Below are positions 15,744 to 23,820 of a DNA stretch of 64,000 nt, piece after piece. Numbering within the stretch: position 1 is the stretch's first letter; each line of letters begins with the position of its first letter. Below the pieces are notes generated by a model. It did no database searches, was not told the origin of the DNA, and saw only the letters and a list, made by a program, of their open reading frames with translations. The position numbers were made by a program, and so were the translations under genes. This stretch comes from Flavobacteriaceae bacterium GF1 (GTDB taxonomy: Bacteria > Bacteroidota > Bacteroidia > Flavobacteriales > Flavobacteriaceae): contig WNKP01000004.1 of NCBI GenBank assembly GCA_009797885.1, positions 124,001-188,000 of the forward strand, in the 5' to 3' direction.

Positions 15744-17798
15744 TTATGGGACTTTTCCTTCCAGATCTAAAATAAAGGCATATTCCTTTGCGGTCTCCTT
15801 TAAGGCTTCGAACCTACCGGAAGCACCGCCATGACCTGCTTCCATATTGGTATCCAGAAACAACTGGTTGTCATCGGTCTTCAATTCCCGTAATTTGGCC
15901 ACCCATTTCGCAGGTTCCCAATATTGCACCTGGGAATCATGCAAACCGGTGGAAACATACATATGGGGATAGGCTTTGGCCTCTAAATTATCATAAGGGG
16001 AGTAACTTTTGATATAGCTATAATACTCCTTATTGTTTGGATTTCCCCACTCGTCGTATTCCCCGGTGGTCAACGGAATGGAATCGTCAAGCATTGTGGT
16101 GACGACATCCACAAAGGGAACGGCCGCAATGACCCCGTTGTACAGTTCGGGTGCCATGTTTATTATAGCTCCCATCAACAATCCTCCGGCGGAACCACCC
16201 ATGGCATACAACCGCTCAGGGGAGGTATATCCATTTTCAATCAAATACCTGGAGCAATCAATGAAATCGGTAAATGTATTTTTTTTGTTCAATAACCTTC
16301 CCCCTTCGTACCAGGGCCTACCCAAGTATTCCCCACCTCGCACATGGGATATGGCGTAAATAAAACCCCTCTCCAAAAGACTTAAACGTACGGAAGAGAA
16401 ATAGGGGTCAATGGTGGAACCATAGGAACCATAGGCGTATTGTAGTAATGGACTTGTACCATCCAAGGGGGTATCCTTTCGATACACCAACGAGATAGGA
16501 ACCTTTTTTCCATCTTGTGTATTGGCCCAGACCCTTTTAGATCGGTAATTGTCTTTATTGAACTTCCCTCCCAATACTTCCTGTTCCTTCAAAATTTCCT
16601 GTTCTCCCGTTTCCATATGGTATTCGATAATGGCATAGGGTGACGTCATGGCGTTATAGAAAAAACGAAGCTTGTCCGTATTAAAATCCAAATTGGTAAA
16701 TGGGCCCGCAACGTAGGTCTCACTGGTGAAAGGGAGGTAGTAGGAATTGGTACCGTCCCAACGAACGACCCTCATTTTTGTCAAACCCCTTTCCCGCTCG
16801 GTAATTACGTAGTGGTCCCGAAACATTTCCACATCCTCCAACAACACCTCGGAGCGATGTGCTATGAACTCTTCCCAATATTCGGATGATGTGCTATCCA
16901 CAGCACACCGCATCAATTTGAAGTTTGTGGCCCCATCCTTATTGGTCAAGACATAAAAATGGCCCCCATAGTGATTGATTTCGTATTCCAGGCCCCGTTC
17001 CCTTGCGCAGAAAACGGCAAACGAACCATTGGGGTCATCCGCTTTTAAAATCCGATATTCGGAAGTCATGGTACTGCTTGAACCTATGACAATATATTCC
17101 CTTGATTTTGTTTTGTACACAAAAGTGTTAAACGTCTCATCCTTTTCATGGAATACCTCTTCGTCCTGCGTTACCGGAGTACCCAATCTATGCTTAAAAA
17201 TCCTGTCCGAACGTAAGGTTACCGGATCCTTTTTGGTGTAAAACAACGTTTTGTTATCTGAGGCCCAAACCGCACTTCCGGTGGTATTTTCGATTTTATC
17301 CGGATAAATCTCCCCCGTCTTTAAATTTTTGACCTGGATGGTATACTGTCTTCTGGAAACGGTATCCACCCCAAAAGCGGCCAAGGTATTGTCCGGACTT
17401 ACGGAAATCCCCCTTAAATTGAAAAAATCATGTCCTTCCGCCATCTCATTGCAGTTAAAAAGAATCTCTTCCCGGGCTTCCAGACTTCCCTCCTTACGGG
17501 CATGGATGGGGTATTCTTTCCCTTCTTCATATCGAGTGAGGTAATAATATCCATTTAATTTGTAGGGCACCGAGGCATCGTCCTCCTTAATCCTTGACTT
17601 CATCTCCCGAAAAAGTACCCCCTGAAACTCTTTCGTATGGGCGGTCATTTGCCTGTAATAGCCATTTTCGGCCTCCAGGTAGGCAATAACATCGGAGTTC
17701 TCCCGCTCATTCAGCCAATAATAAGGGTCTATGCGAACATCACCATGTTTTTCAAGTGCTTTTGGTATTTTTTTTGCAATAGGAGGCTTTGGGTTCAT
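15744..17798 (-). CDS. ptrB: Oligopeptidase B-like S9 family serine peptidase
   Basis: A 684-aa enzyme with the prolyl-oligopeptidase layout: an N-terminal KHGDVRIDPYYWLNER segment, a seven-bladed propeller through about residue 400, and a C-terminal alpha/beta-hydrolase domain. The catalytic triad is visible as the serine in MGGSAGGLLMG, the aspartate in STGLHDSQVQ and the histidine in EAGHGGASGR. HVRGGEYLGRPWYEGG is typical of oligopeptidase B, which cleaves short peptides after basic residues. No signal peptide is seen, so it is predicted to be cytoplasmic. The ATG at 17798 is supported by the MNPKPPIAKKIPK start. It is divergent from ybaB. Confidence 0.9.
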   Translation of the reverse strand: MNPKPPIAKKIPKALEKHGDVRIDPYYWLNERENSDVIAYLEAENGYYRQMTAHTKEFQGVLFREMKSRIKEDDASVPYKLNGYYYLTRYEEGKEYPIHARKEGSLEAREEILFNCNEMAEGHDFFNLRGISVSPDNTLAAFGVDTVSRRQYTIQVKNLKTGEIYPDKIENTTGSAVWASDNKTLFYTKKDPVTLRSDRIFKHRLGTPVTQDEEVFHEKDETFNTFVYKTKSREYIVIGSSSTMTSEYRILKADDPNGSFAVFCARERGLEYEINHYGGHFYVLTNKDGATNFKLMRCAVDSTSSEYWEEFIAHRSEVLLEDVEMFRDHYVITERERGLTKMRVVRWDGTNSYYLPFTSETYVAGPFTNLDFNTDKLRFFYNAMTSPYAIIEYHMETGEQEILKEQEVLGGKFNKDNYRSKRVWANTQDGKKVPISLVYRKDTPLDGTSPLLQYAYGSYGSTIDPYFSSVRLSLLERGFIYAISHVRGGEYLGRPWYEGGRLLNKKNTFTDFIDCSRYLIENGYTSPERLYAMGGSAGGLLMGAIINMAPELYNGVIAAVPFVDVVTTMLDDSIPLTTGEYDEWGNPNNKEYYSYIKSYSPYDNLEAKAYPHMYVSTGLHDSQVQYWEPAKWVAKLRELKTDDNQLFLDTNMEAGHGGASGRFEALKETAKEYAFILDLEGKVP

Positions 17799-17867
17799 TG
17801 TGTCTCTAAAGTGTGATTATGGAAAACTGCAAAAATAAGACACAGGACAAAGAGGTGGATATATTTA

Positions 17868-17899
17868 TTTTGAATACTATGTTAATCAATTTACTTTTG
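17868..17899 (+). promoter_or_regulatory. Bacteroidota promoter for ybaB
   Basis: TTTTG at 17868-17872, a 19-nt spacer and TACTTTTG at 17892-17899 match the TTTG/TAnnTTTG consensus. Transcription would start near 17905, about 15 nt before the ATG at 17920. Confidence 0.65.
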
Positions 17900-17919
17900 G
17901 AAGTATAAAAACAAATGAT

Positions 17920-18246
17920 ATGTTCGGCGACTTAATGGGTATGATGGGGAAACTAAAGGAAACCCAAAAGAAAGTGGAAGAAACCAAAAAACGATTGGAT
18001 ACGGTACTGGTCGACGAAGCTTCAACCGATGGAAAACTAAAGGTTTCCATAACGGCCAATAGGGAGTTAAAATCCATTGCCATTGACGAATCCTTATTGA
18101 CCGATAGGGAGGAGTTGGAGGATTATCTTATTTTAACCCTGAACAAAGCCATCCAAAAAGCATCCAAAGTACAGGAAGCGGAACTCGGAGCGGTTGCCAA
18201 AGAAGGTATGCCCAATATTCCGGGAATGGATTCCCTGTTCAAATAG
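17920..18246 (+). CDS. ybaB: YbaB/EbfC family nucleoid-associated protein
   Basis: A 108-aa DNA-binding protein. The start [27 protein letters not shown], a helix that packs in the dimer, and the following strand [19 protein letters not shown], are diagnostic of the YbaB/EbfC family, small dimers that bind DNA and help organise the nucleoid. The length is standard. It has its own promoter-like sequence and is followed after 29 nt by the YegP-like gene. In many bacteria the family lies next to recR or dnaX; neither is here. Confidence 0.92.
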   Translation: MFGDLMGMMGKLKETQKKVEETKKRLDTVLVDEASTDGKLKVSITANRELKSIAIDESLLTDREELEDYLILTLNKAIQKASKVQEAELGAVAKEGMPNIPGMDSLFK

Positions 18247-18275
18247 TTATTGGCAGGAATTTCCTAATTTTAGGA

Positions 18276-18575
18276 ATGGTCGAAATTCTAAAAATTGCTG
18301 AGGGAAAATTCCAACTTCGTATTGATTCTGAATCGGGGAGTCCACTATTGCACAGCATACCCTTCAAAAGCGAATCCGATGCCAAGGAAGTTTTGGACAA
18401 GGTGATTGCAAAACCCATTTTTGAACGAAAGACGGATCATCAGGGTAAATTCGTTATTACCTTAAAGACCGCCAACGGAGAAAATGTAGGGCAAAGCAAT
18501 ACCTATTCATCAGAAGCGGGAATGGAAAATGGCATTAAGAATTTAATGAAAAGCCTTTCCAAAGCCAGCATTTAA
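18276..18575 (+). CDS. DUF1508 / YegP family protein
   Basis: A 99-aa protein with two diverged copies of a small beta-beta-alpha unit, around FQLRIDSESGSPLLHS and FVITLKTANGENVGQSNTYSS, which is the layout of YegP/DUF1508 proteins. The biochemical role of the family is unknown. The ATG at 18276 is 29 nt after the ybaB stop. Its stop overlaps the convergent threonine aldolase stop: the four bases TTAA at 18572-18575 encode both. Confidence 0.83.
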   Translation: MVEILKIAEGKFQLRIDSESGSPLLHSIPFKSESDAKEVLDKVIAKPIFERKTDHQGKFVITLKTANGENVGQSNTYSSEAGMENGIKNLMKSLSKASI

Positions 18576-19597
18576 TGTAAATGGGCCAATACCTCCAAAA
18601 AATGTGCATGCTTTTCTTCCGTATAGTCCAAGTGGGTGACCATTCGGAGCTTTCCTTGCCCCATACCAATAATGGAAATCTTATTTTCAGAGAGTTTTTT
18701 TAAAAAGATTTCTTCTGACAGTATGGATTGGTCCAATTCAAAAATGATGATGTTGGTTTCAATGGGCTCCACTTTCTTTATGAAGTCCAATTTTTTTAAC
18801 ACAGCTCCAATTTCCTGGGCCCTTCCATGGTCTTCCTCCAGACGTTGCACATGGTTGTCCAATGCGTGGATGCCGCATGCCGCCAAATATCCTGCCTGAC
18901 GCATTCCCCCACCTAAAATCTTTCGAACCCGAATGGCATCGTAAATCAACTTTTCGCTTCCTATCAAAACCGACCCTACCGGACATCCCAAACCTTTGCT
19001 TAAACAAACGCTTATGGAATCAAACAATGCTCCGTATTGTTTGGCAGACTCCCCCTTGGCCACCAACGCATTCCAAAGTCGGGCCCCGTCCAAATGATAC
19101 GCCAAATTGTGTTCCGCACAGACCTTTTGTATCCGTTTCAGTTCCCCAAAGTCCCAGCAGGCTCCCCCACCCTTGTTGGTCGTGTTTTCGACGCATACCA
19201 AACTGGTCAAAGGGCTATGGTAAAAATCAGGTGGGTTAATGGCCGCTTCCACTTGCTCGGCGGTCATCATGCCCCTATGGCCATCCACCAACCTACAGGA
19301 TACCCCACTATTGAAACTTGCCCCACCACCCTCGTAATTGTAGACATGGGCATATTTGTCACATATCAATTGTTCTCCAGGATTGGTGTGGAGTTTAATG
19401 GCTGTTTGATTGGTCATACTGCCACTTGGGAAAAAGAGTGCGGCTTCCATGCCAAACATGTCGGCTACTTTCCGTTCCAACGCATTAACGGTTGGGTCGT
19501 TTTTAAATACATCATCACCTACTTCGGCTGCAAGCATAGCCTTTAGCATCCCAGGAGTTGGTTTGGTGACCGTATCGCTTATTAAATTTATTTCCAT
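18572..19597 (-). CDS. Low-specificity L-threonine aldolase
   Basis: A 341-aa PLP enzyme that splits threonine or allo-threonine into glycine and acetaldehyde. Motifs are [15 protein letters not shown] (N-terminal signature), [24 protein letters not shown] (PLP aspartate) and the Schiff-base lysine in [16 protein letters not shown], all as in the family. The ATG at 19597 is preferred to a TTG nine codons upstream, because the family starts only a few residues before ISDT. It lies 45 nt downstream of the metalloprotease gene on the same strand and may be cotranscribed. Confidence 0.92.
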   Translation of the reverse strand: MEINLISDTVTKPTPGMLKAMLAAEVGDDVFKNDPTVNALERKVADMFGMEAALFFPSGSMTNQTAIKLHTNPGEQLICDKYAHVYNYEGGGASFNSGVSCRLVDGHRGMMTAEQVEAAINPPDFYHSPLTSLVCVENTTNKGGGACWDFGELKRIQKVCAEHNLAYHLDGARLWNALVAKGESAKQYGALFDSISVCLSKGLGCPVGSVLIGSEKLIYDAIRVRKILGGGMRQAGYLAACGIHALDNHVQRLEEDHGRAQEIGAVLKKLDFIKKVEPIETNIIIFELDQSILSEEIFLKKLSENKISIIGMGQGKLRMVTHLDYTEEKHAHFLEVLAHLH

Positions 19598-19642
19598 GCA
19601 GGTAAAAGAACTGCTATTTGGCAATCAAGTGTAGATGTCCGA

Positions 19643-22072
19643 CTAGTCCATGCTAGTGGACCAATGGTTTTCAAAACAATCCATTCCAATGGGGGAACCA
19701 TCGGGAATCTTTGGTGCTTTGGTTTTCGCCTCATACCCTCTGGGGTTCCCAATGAATTTTTCCACTTCCTTTTTCATTAAAATAGCAAATGGATCGGTTG
19801 CCCTGGGTCCCTCTCCCAAATACGTCTTCAGGCGCATCATCTCAAACAGGACCGTTTCAGTTATCTGGGGATAACTCTCTTTATGACCAGCTACCTGCAT
19901 AAGATGCTGCAAAACCTGCCAGTTCACCAATTTTTGTATTTCCCCCTTATATCCCTTGTTTTTTTTGCCCTTAATGGTTTCCTCCAAAAGTGAGGCAACC
20001 ACATTTTTAAATCCAAGTTGATCTTCATCCATGGCCTTTTGTTGTACCAATCTATTGGCACGTTCGTGGTGCAATAACAGCCCCAACGTTCCAGACGCAG
20101 CAGTTTCAGCTGCCCCATAGGGATCAAAGGCTACGCCGGTCTTGCCCTTAAAGGACTCCCTGGTTCTTGGATATCCAATACTTCTTGGCGGAAACAATTT
20201 CAATTTTTCCGCTGGTATGGCCAAAATGTCCGTTTCCAAGGATTTCAGCATGGCTTTCAAGGCTTTTTCTTGGGAAACTTTGTTTGCGGTGACCACACTG
20301 TTTTGACCATCGTCCTTAACCTTGTAATTATAGTCCAATCCTCCTATTACTTTGGCCGCCGCTTCAATTTGATAGCGGTGAAAAAAGTATAAGGGGACAA
20401 AAACATCCTCCAAAACGGAATACGGTTCCCCAGATTTTATGTTATCCGCGGAAAAGTTTGCAATTGCCCGTTTTCTTATTTCCAGCACGCGTTCCAATTC
20501 CTGGCTTGCACTTGGTCCATTGTCCCAAAGATGGGCAAGGGTATGTGCGCTTCCCAAAGGGCGCGCATCTTGATCGGACAAATAGCGCAACCCGTCTTTT
20601 TGTGCCTGTTCCAAAATCGCATTCAAGGCTTTTTTCTCATCGGTACCCTTGGGAAAATCCGAATAGGCATAGGCTACGGTAACTTTGTCCCATTCACCGA
20701 TTCCCGTATCGTAAGCATTGGAAAAGTCCACGGTATTTCCATCCAACTGGAAATACGGATGTGGATAGTCCATAACGGAGGCCCTATTATTGGTGCTGGC
20801 CGCAAAATTATGGGCAAAACCGAGTGTGTGCCCTATTTCGTGAGCAGATAATTGGCGAATCCTTGCTAGGGCCAATTGCAGCATAGGCTCGTAGTTATCA
20901 TCACGTTCTGAAAAAGGTTTGTCCATTAAGGCTTGGGCAATCAAAAAATCCTGTCGTATCCGTAAACTTCCCAAACTCACATGCCCTTTTATAATTTCAC
21001 CCGTTCTGGGGTCCCGGACACTGGACCCATAACTCCACCCCCTGGTAGAGCGGTGCACCCACTGAATTACATGGTACCTTACATCCATGGGGTCGGCCTC
21101 ATTTGGCAGTATTTTAACTTGAAAAGCATCTTTATAACCAATGGCCTCAAAGGCTTGGTTCCACCAACGCCCGCCTTCCAAAAGCGCCGAACGCACTGGT
21201 TCCGGGGTACCATTATCCAAATAATAAATGATGGGCTTCACTGCTTCACTTACTTCGGCCGTTGGGTTTTTCTTCTCCAATCGATGTCTTGGAATGTACC
21301 TTTTAAGAATAGGTTCCTGTACCGGAGTCGCATAGTCATAGTAACTGAAGGGGTATGTGCCACACCTTGGATCAAAATCCCTCTTTTTAAATCCTTCTTC
21401 CGGAAGTTCGATCAAGGAATGGTGCTGGGCCACGGTAACCAACTTGGGATTGGGGGCAACCGAGCGGATCCATGCCCCCTCGGGAGTGCCGGAAAATGTG
21501 AGTAACATGTCGAACTCCACATTTTTAGGGAAGGCTTTAGTGCGCTCAAAGGACAATGAACTTTTATCCTTGTCCAATTTATAGGAACCTTGCTTGGTCC
21601 TTTTTAACCTATCCGATACCCCGTGGGCATCGCGCATTAAAAAATCAGTGATATCAATAAGATAACTTCCTTTGGATTCTTCTTCAATTTTAAAACCATG
21701 GAGTACCGATTTGGCAAAAGCCTGCTCCACGGATTTGCGCTCCAGTTCATTTTCTGTTAAAGCCCTAAACGTAAGATTGGGCTGAACGAGCAATAGTTTC
21801 TGTCCCGCTTTTTTAAAAAAGACAACCTGTTCATTTCCAAGCTGTCCCCTATCCAATCCTATATCGTTGCTTCCAATCCCACTACTCAATGAATATACAT
21901 AGAGGAATTCCTGTTCCAAATCATCTACCTGGAGGTAAATCCTATCGGAACCGTCATCGTAATAAAAATTAAAATACCCATTGAATTTTTGAAAGTCCCT
22001 GGCCTTTTCAAAGGTTTGGGAACCCAGGGAGAAAAAACTTAAGAAAAGAAAAAAAACACAGCTCGGTCTCAT
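19643..22072 (-). CDS. Secreted zinc-dependent metalloprotease (DUF5117/DUF5118/DUF4953 type)
   Basis: An 809-aa protein with a signal peptide (VFFLFLSFFSLGSQ). The zinc-binding metzincin-type motif is complete: HEIGHTLGFAHNF near residue 410, followed by SVMDYPHPY, which resembles a Met-turn. The N-terminal region (FNGYFNFYYDDGSDRIYLQV) and the C-terminal helical domain match the DUF5117-DUF4953 architecture common in Bacteroidetes. It is probably exported to the periplasm or surface; substrates are unknown. The ATG at 22072 begins the signal peptide. It is divergent from prfB. Confidence 0.85.
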   Translation of the reverse strand: MRPSCVFFLFLSFFSLGSQTFEKARDFQKFNGYFNFYYDDGSDRIYLQVDDLEQEFLYVYSLSSGIGSNDIGLDRGQLGNEQVVFFKKAGQKLLLVQPNLTFRALTENELERKSVEQAFAKSVLHGFKIEEESKGSYLIDITDFLMRDAHGVSDRLKRTKQGSYKLDKDKSSLSFERTKAFPKNVEFDMLLTFSGTPEGAWIRSVAPNPKLVTVAQHHSLIELPEEGFKKRDFDPRCGTYPFSYYDYATPVQEPILKRYIPRHRLEKKNPTAEVSEAVKPIIYYLDNGTPEPVRSALLEGGRWWNQAFEAIGYKDAFQVKILPNEADPMDVRYHVIQWVHRSTRGWSYGSSVRDPRTGEIIKGHVSLGSLRIRQDFLIAQALMDKPFSERDDNYEPMLQLALARIRQLSAHEIGHTLGFAHNFAASTNNRASVMDYPHPYFQLDGNTVDFSNAYDTGIGEWDKVTVAYAYSDFPKGTDEKKALNAILEQAQKDGLRYLSDQDARPLGSAHTLAHLWDNGPSASQELERVLEIRKRAIANFSADNIKSGEPYSVLEDVFVPLYFFHRYQIEAAAKVIGGLDYNYKVKDDGQNSVVTANKVSQEKALKAMLKSLETDILAIPAEKLKLFPPRSIGYPRTRESFKGKTGVAFDPYGAAETAASGTLGLLLHHERANRLVQQKAMDEDQLGFKNVVASLLEETIKGKKNKGYKGEIQKLVNWQVLQHLMQVAGHKESYPQITETVLFEMMRLKTYLGEGPRATDPFAILMKKEVEKFIGNPRGYEAKTKAPKIPDGSPIGMDCFENHWSTSMD

Positions 22073-22117
22073 GCAAGAATATAAAGTTGTTAGACCTCTA
22101 AATTTATTGAAATTTGA

Positions 22118-22147
22118 TTGCCCAGCAATAGTGAATTTCTATTTTTG
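22118..22147 (+). promoter_or_regulatory. Bacteroidota promoter for prfB
   Basis: TTG at 22118-22120, a 19-nt spacer and TATTTTTG at 22140-22147 fit the consensus. The predicted start of transcription is near 22154, about 10 nt before the ATG at 22164. Confidence 0.6.
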
Positions 22148-22163
22148 CCCCAAACATTTTTAG

Positions 22164-23259
22164 ATGGTAACCACAGATCAGCAAAAGGATCTTATTGAAC
22201 GCCTGGGTGCGTTAAGGAGGTATCTTTGACATTGATGCCAAACGAATTGAAATAGAGAATGAGGAGGAGAAAACCTTGGTACCAGGGTTTTGGGACAATC
22301 CACAGCAGGCCCAAAAGCAGATGCAGGCTTTAAAATCCAAAAAGAGATGGGTCACTGATTTTGAAAATGCCAAAACCATGGTCGGTGATCTGGAAGTGCT
22401 CATGGAGTTTTATGAATTGGGCGAGGTTGACGAAGGGGAAGTGCAGGAAAAATACAATACTACCAAGGAAATCATTGAGAACCTTGAGTTCAAAAATATG
22501 CTTTCCGAAGAGGGTGACGAACTCACTGCAGTACTACAAATAACGGCTGGAGCCGGTGGAACGGAAAGTTGTGACTGGGCTTCCATGCTCATGCGTATGT
22601 ATATGATGTGGGCCGAAAAAAATGGGTACAAGGTCAAGGAACTCAACTATCAGGAAGGGGATGTTGCCGGAATTAAAACAGTGACCCTGGAAATTGAGGG
22701 GGAGTTTGCCTTTGGTTGGTTAAAGGGCGAGAACGGGGTACATCGCTTGGTCCGCATCTCGCCATTTGATAGCAACGCCAAACGACATACCAGTTTTGCC
22801 TCGGTCTATGTTTACCCCTTGGTTGACGATTCCATAGAAATCGATATTAACCCTTCGGACATCGAAATTACCACGGCACGAAGTAGTGGTGCGGGCGGGC
22901 AAAATGTCAATAAGGTGGAGACCAAGGTACAACTGGTCCACAAACCCACTGGAATCCAGATCTCCTGCTCGGACTCCCGCTCCCAACATGATAATAGGGC
23001 TACGGCCATGCGTATGCTCAAATCCCAATTGTATGAAATTGAACTGAGAAAACGTCAAGAAGCCAGGGATGAAATTGAGGCATCCAAGATGAAGATTGAA
23101 TGGGGTTCACAAATCCGAAACTACGTAATGCATCCCTACAAATTGGTGAAAGACGTACGCTCAAATGAAGAAACGGGCAATGTCGATGCCGTTATGAATG
23201 GGGAAATTGACTCTTTTTTAAAGGCTTACTTGATGATGATGGGGCAAAGGGAAGCGTAA
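22164..23259 (+). CDS. prfB: Peptide chain release factor 2, with programmed +1 frameshift
   Basis: RF2 recognises UGA and UAA stops. Codons 1-21 (22164-22226) are followed by an in-frame TGA at 22227-22229; reading resumes in the +1 frame at GAC (22228) and continues to 23259, giving 364 residues. The frameshift site is canonical: an internal Shine-Dalgarno-like AGGAGG at 22215-22220 three bases before CTT TGA C. This is the known autoregulation by RF2 level. The UGA-recognising SPF tripeptide ([15 protein letters not shown]) and the catalytic GGQ ([14 protein letters not shown]) are both present. A frame scan alone would report only the part from 22276. An upstream promoter is visible. Confidence 0.96.
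22215..22230 (+). promoter_or_regulatory. RF2 programmed frameshift signal
   Basis: AGGAGGTATCTTTGAC contains the internal Shine-Dalgarno-like AGGAGG, the slippery CTT codon, the TGA stop and the C in the next position. The spacing and bases match the classical prfB recoding site. It is notable that an internal SD is kept in a genome whose genes do not otherwise show SD sequences. Confidence 0.95.
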
Positions 23260-23363
23260 CTTCGCTAAATCCTTCCTAAATTTGTTTAGCTGTATTAGTC
23301 ATTTAACAAAAAATTAACCAAGGCCCTTTAAACCTTCGGTTGGTTTTAAAATCCAATAGAACG

Positions 23364-23819
23364 ATGAGAACCCTTGCAACTTCACTATTTGTACTCACTT
23401 GCTTCCTAATAAGTTCCGATCTCCATTCACAGTTCATCAACAACAACCGTTTTGGAAGACAAAGAAGCGCTATTCCCCAAACGCAAACACCTCCACCAGA
23501 ACCTGAAAAATTGACCGCAGAACAACGTGTAGATCAGGAAATGCCCAAGCTCATTGAGGTTATGGACCTTGACCCTTTTGAACAAGCCATTGTAAGGTCC
23601 GTGCTCGTTAAAAGCGTTCAAAAAAGAATGGAACTCCAAATTCTGGACCTGGAACAGAAAAAGATGATGGAGGAATATGGAAAGATCGTAAAAGAACAGG
23701 ATGAGGAACTAAAAGCCGGCCTTCCGGAAGAAAAATTCCAAATCTATATGGATATGAGGGAGAACCCTTCAAAAACCAAACGAAAACAGAAAAAGAAGAA
23801 GCGGCAATCGAAATCCTGA
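23364..23819 (+). CDS. Secreted small helical protein of unknown function
   Basis: A 151-aa protein with a signal peptide (TLATSLFVLTCFLISSDLHSQ), a proline-rich linker (TQTPPPEPEKLTAEQ), a helical domain from LTAEQRVDQEMPKLIEVMDLDPFEQ onwards, and a very basic Lys/Arg tail (KTKRKQKKKKRQSKS). The LTAEQ start of the helical part is reminiscent of Spy/CpxP-type LTxxQ chaperones, but the match is weak. The ATG at 23364 is chosen over a TTG at 23340 because it gives a normal signal peptide. Its TGA is one nucleotide from the ATG of the TonB-type receptor gene, so the two are very likely cotranscribed and act together. Confidence 0.65.
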   Translation: MRTLATSLFVLTCFLISSDLHSQFINNNRFGRQRSAIPQTQTPPPEPEKLTAEQRVDQEMPKLIEVMDLDPFEQAIVRSVLVKSVQKRMELQILDLEQKKMMEEYGKIVKEQDEELKAGLPEEKFQIYMDMRENPSKTKRKQKKKKRQSKS

Positions 23820-23820
23820 T

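Noticed and set aside
22276-23259. prfB starting at an internal codon at 22276
   Set aside because: The frame upstream of it continues in the +1 register through a canonical frameshift site to an ATG at 22164.
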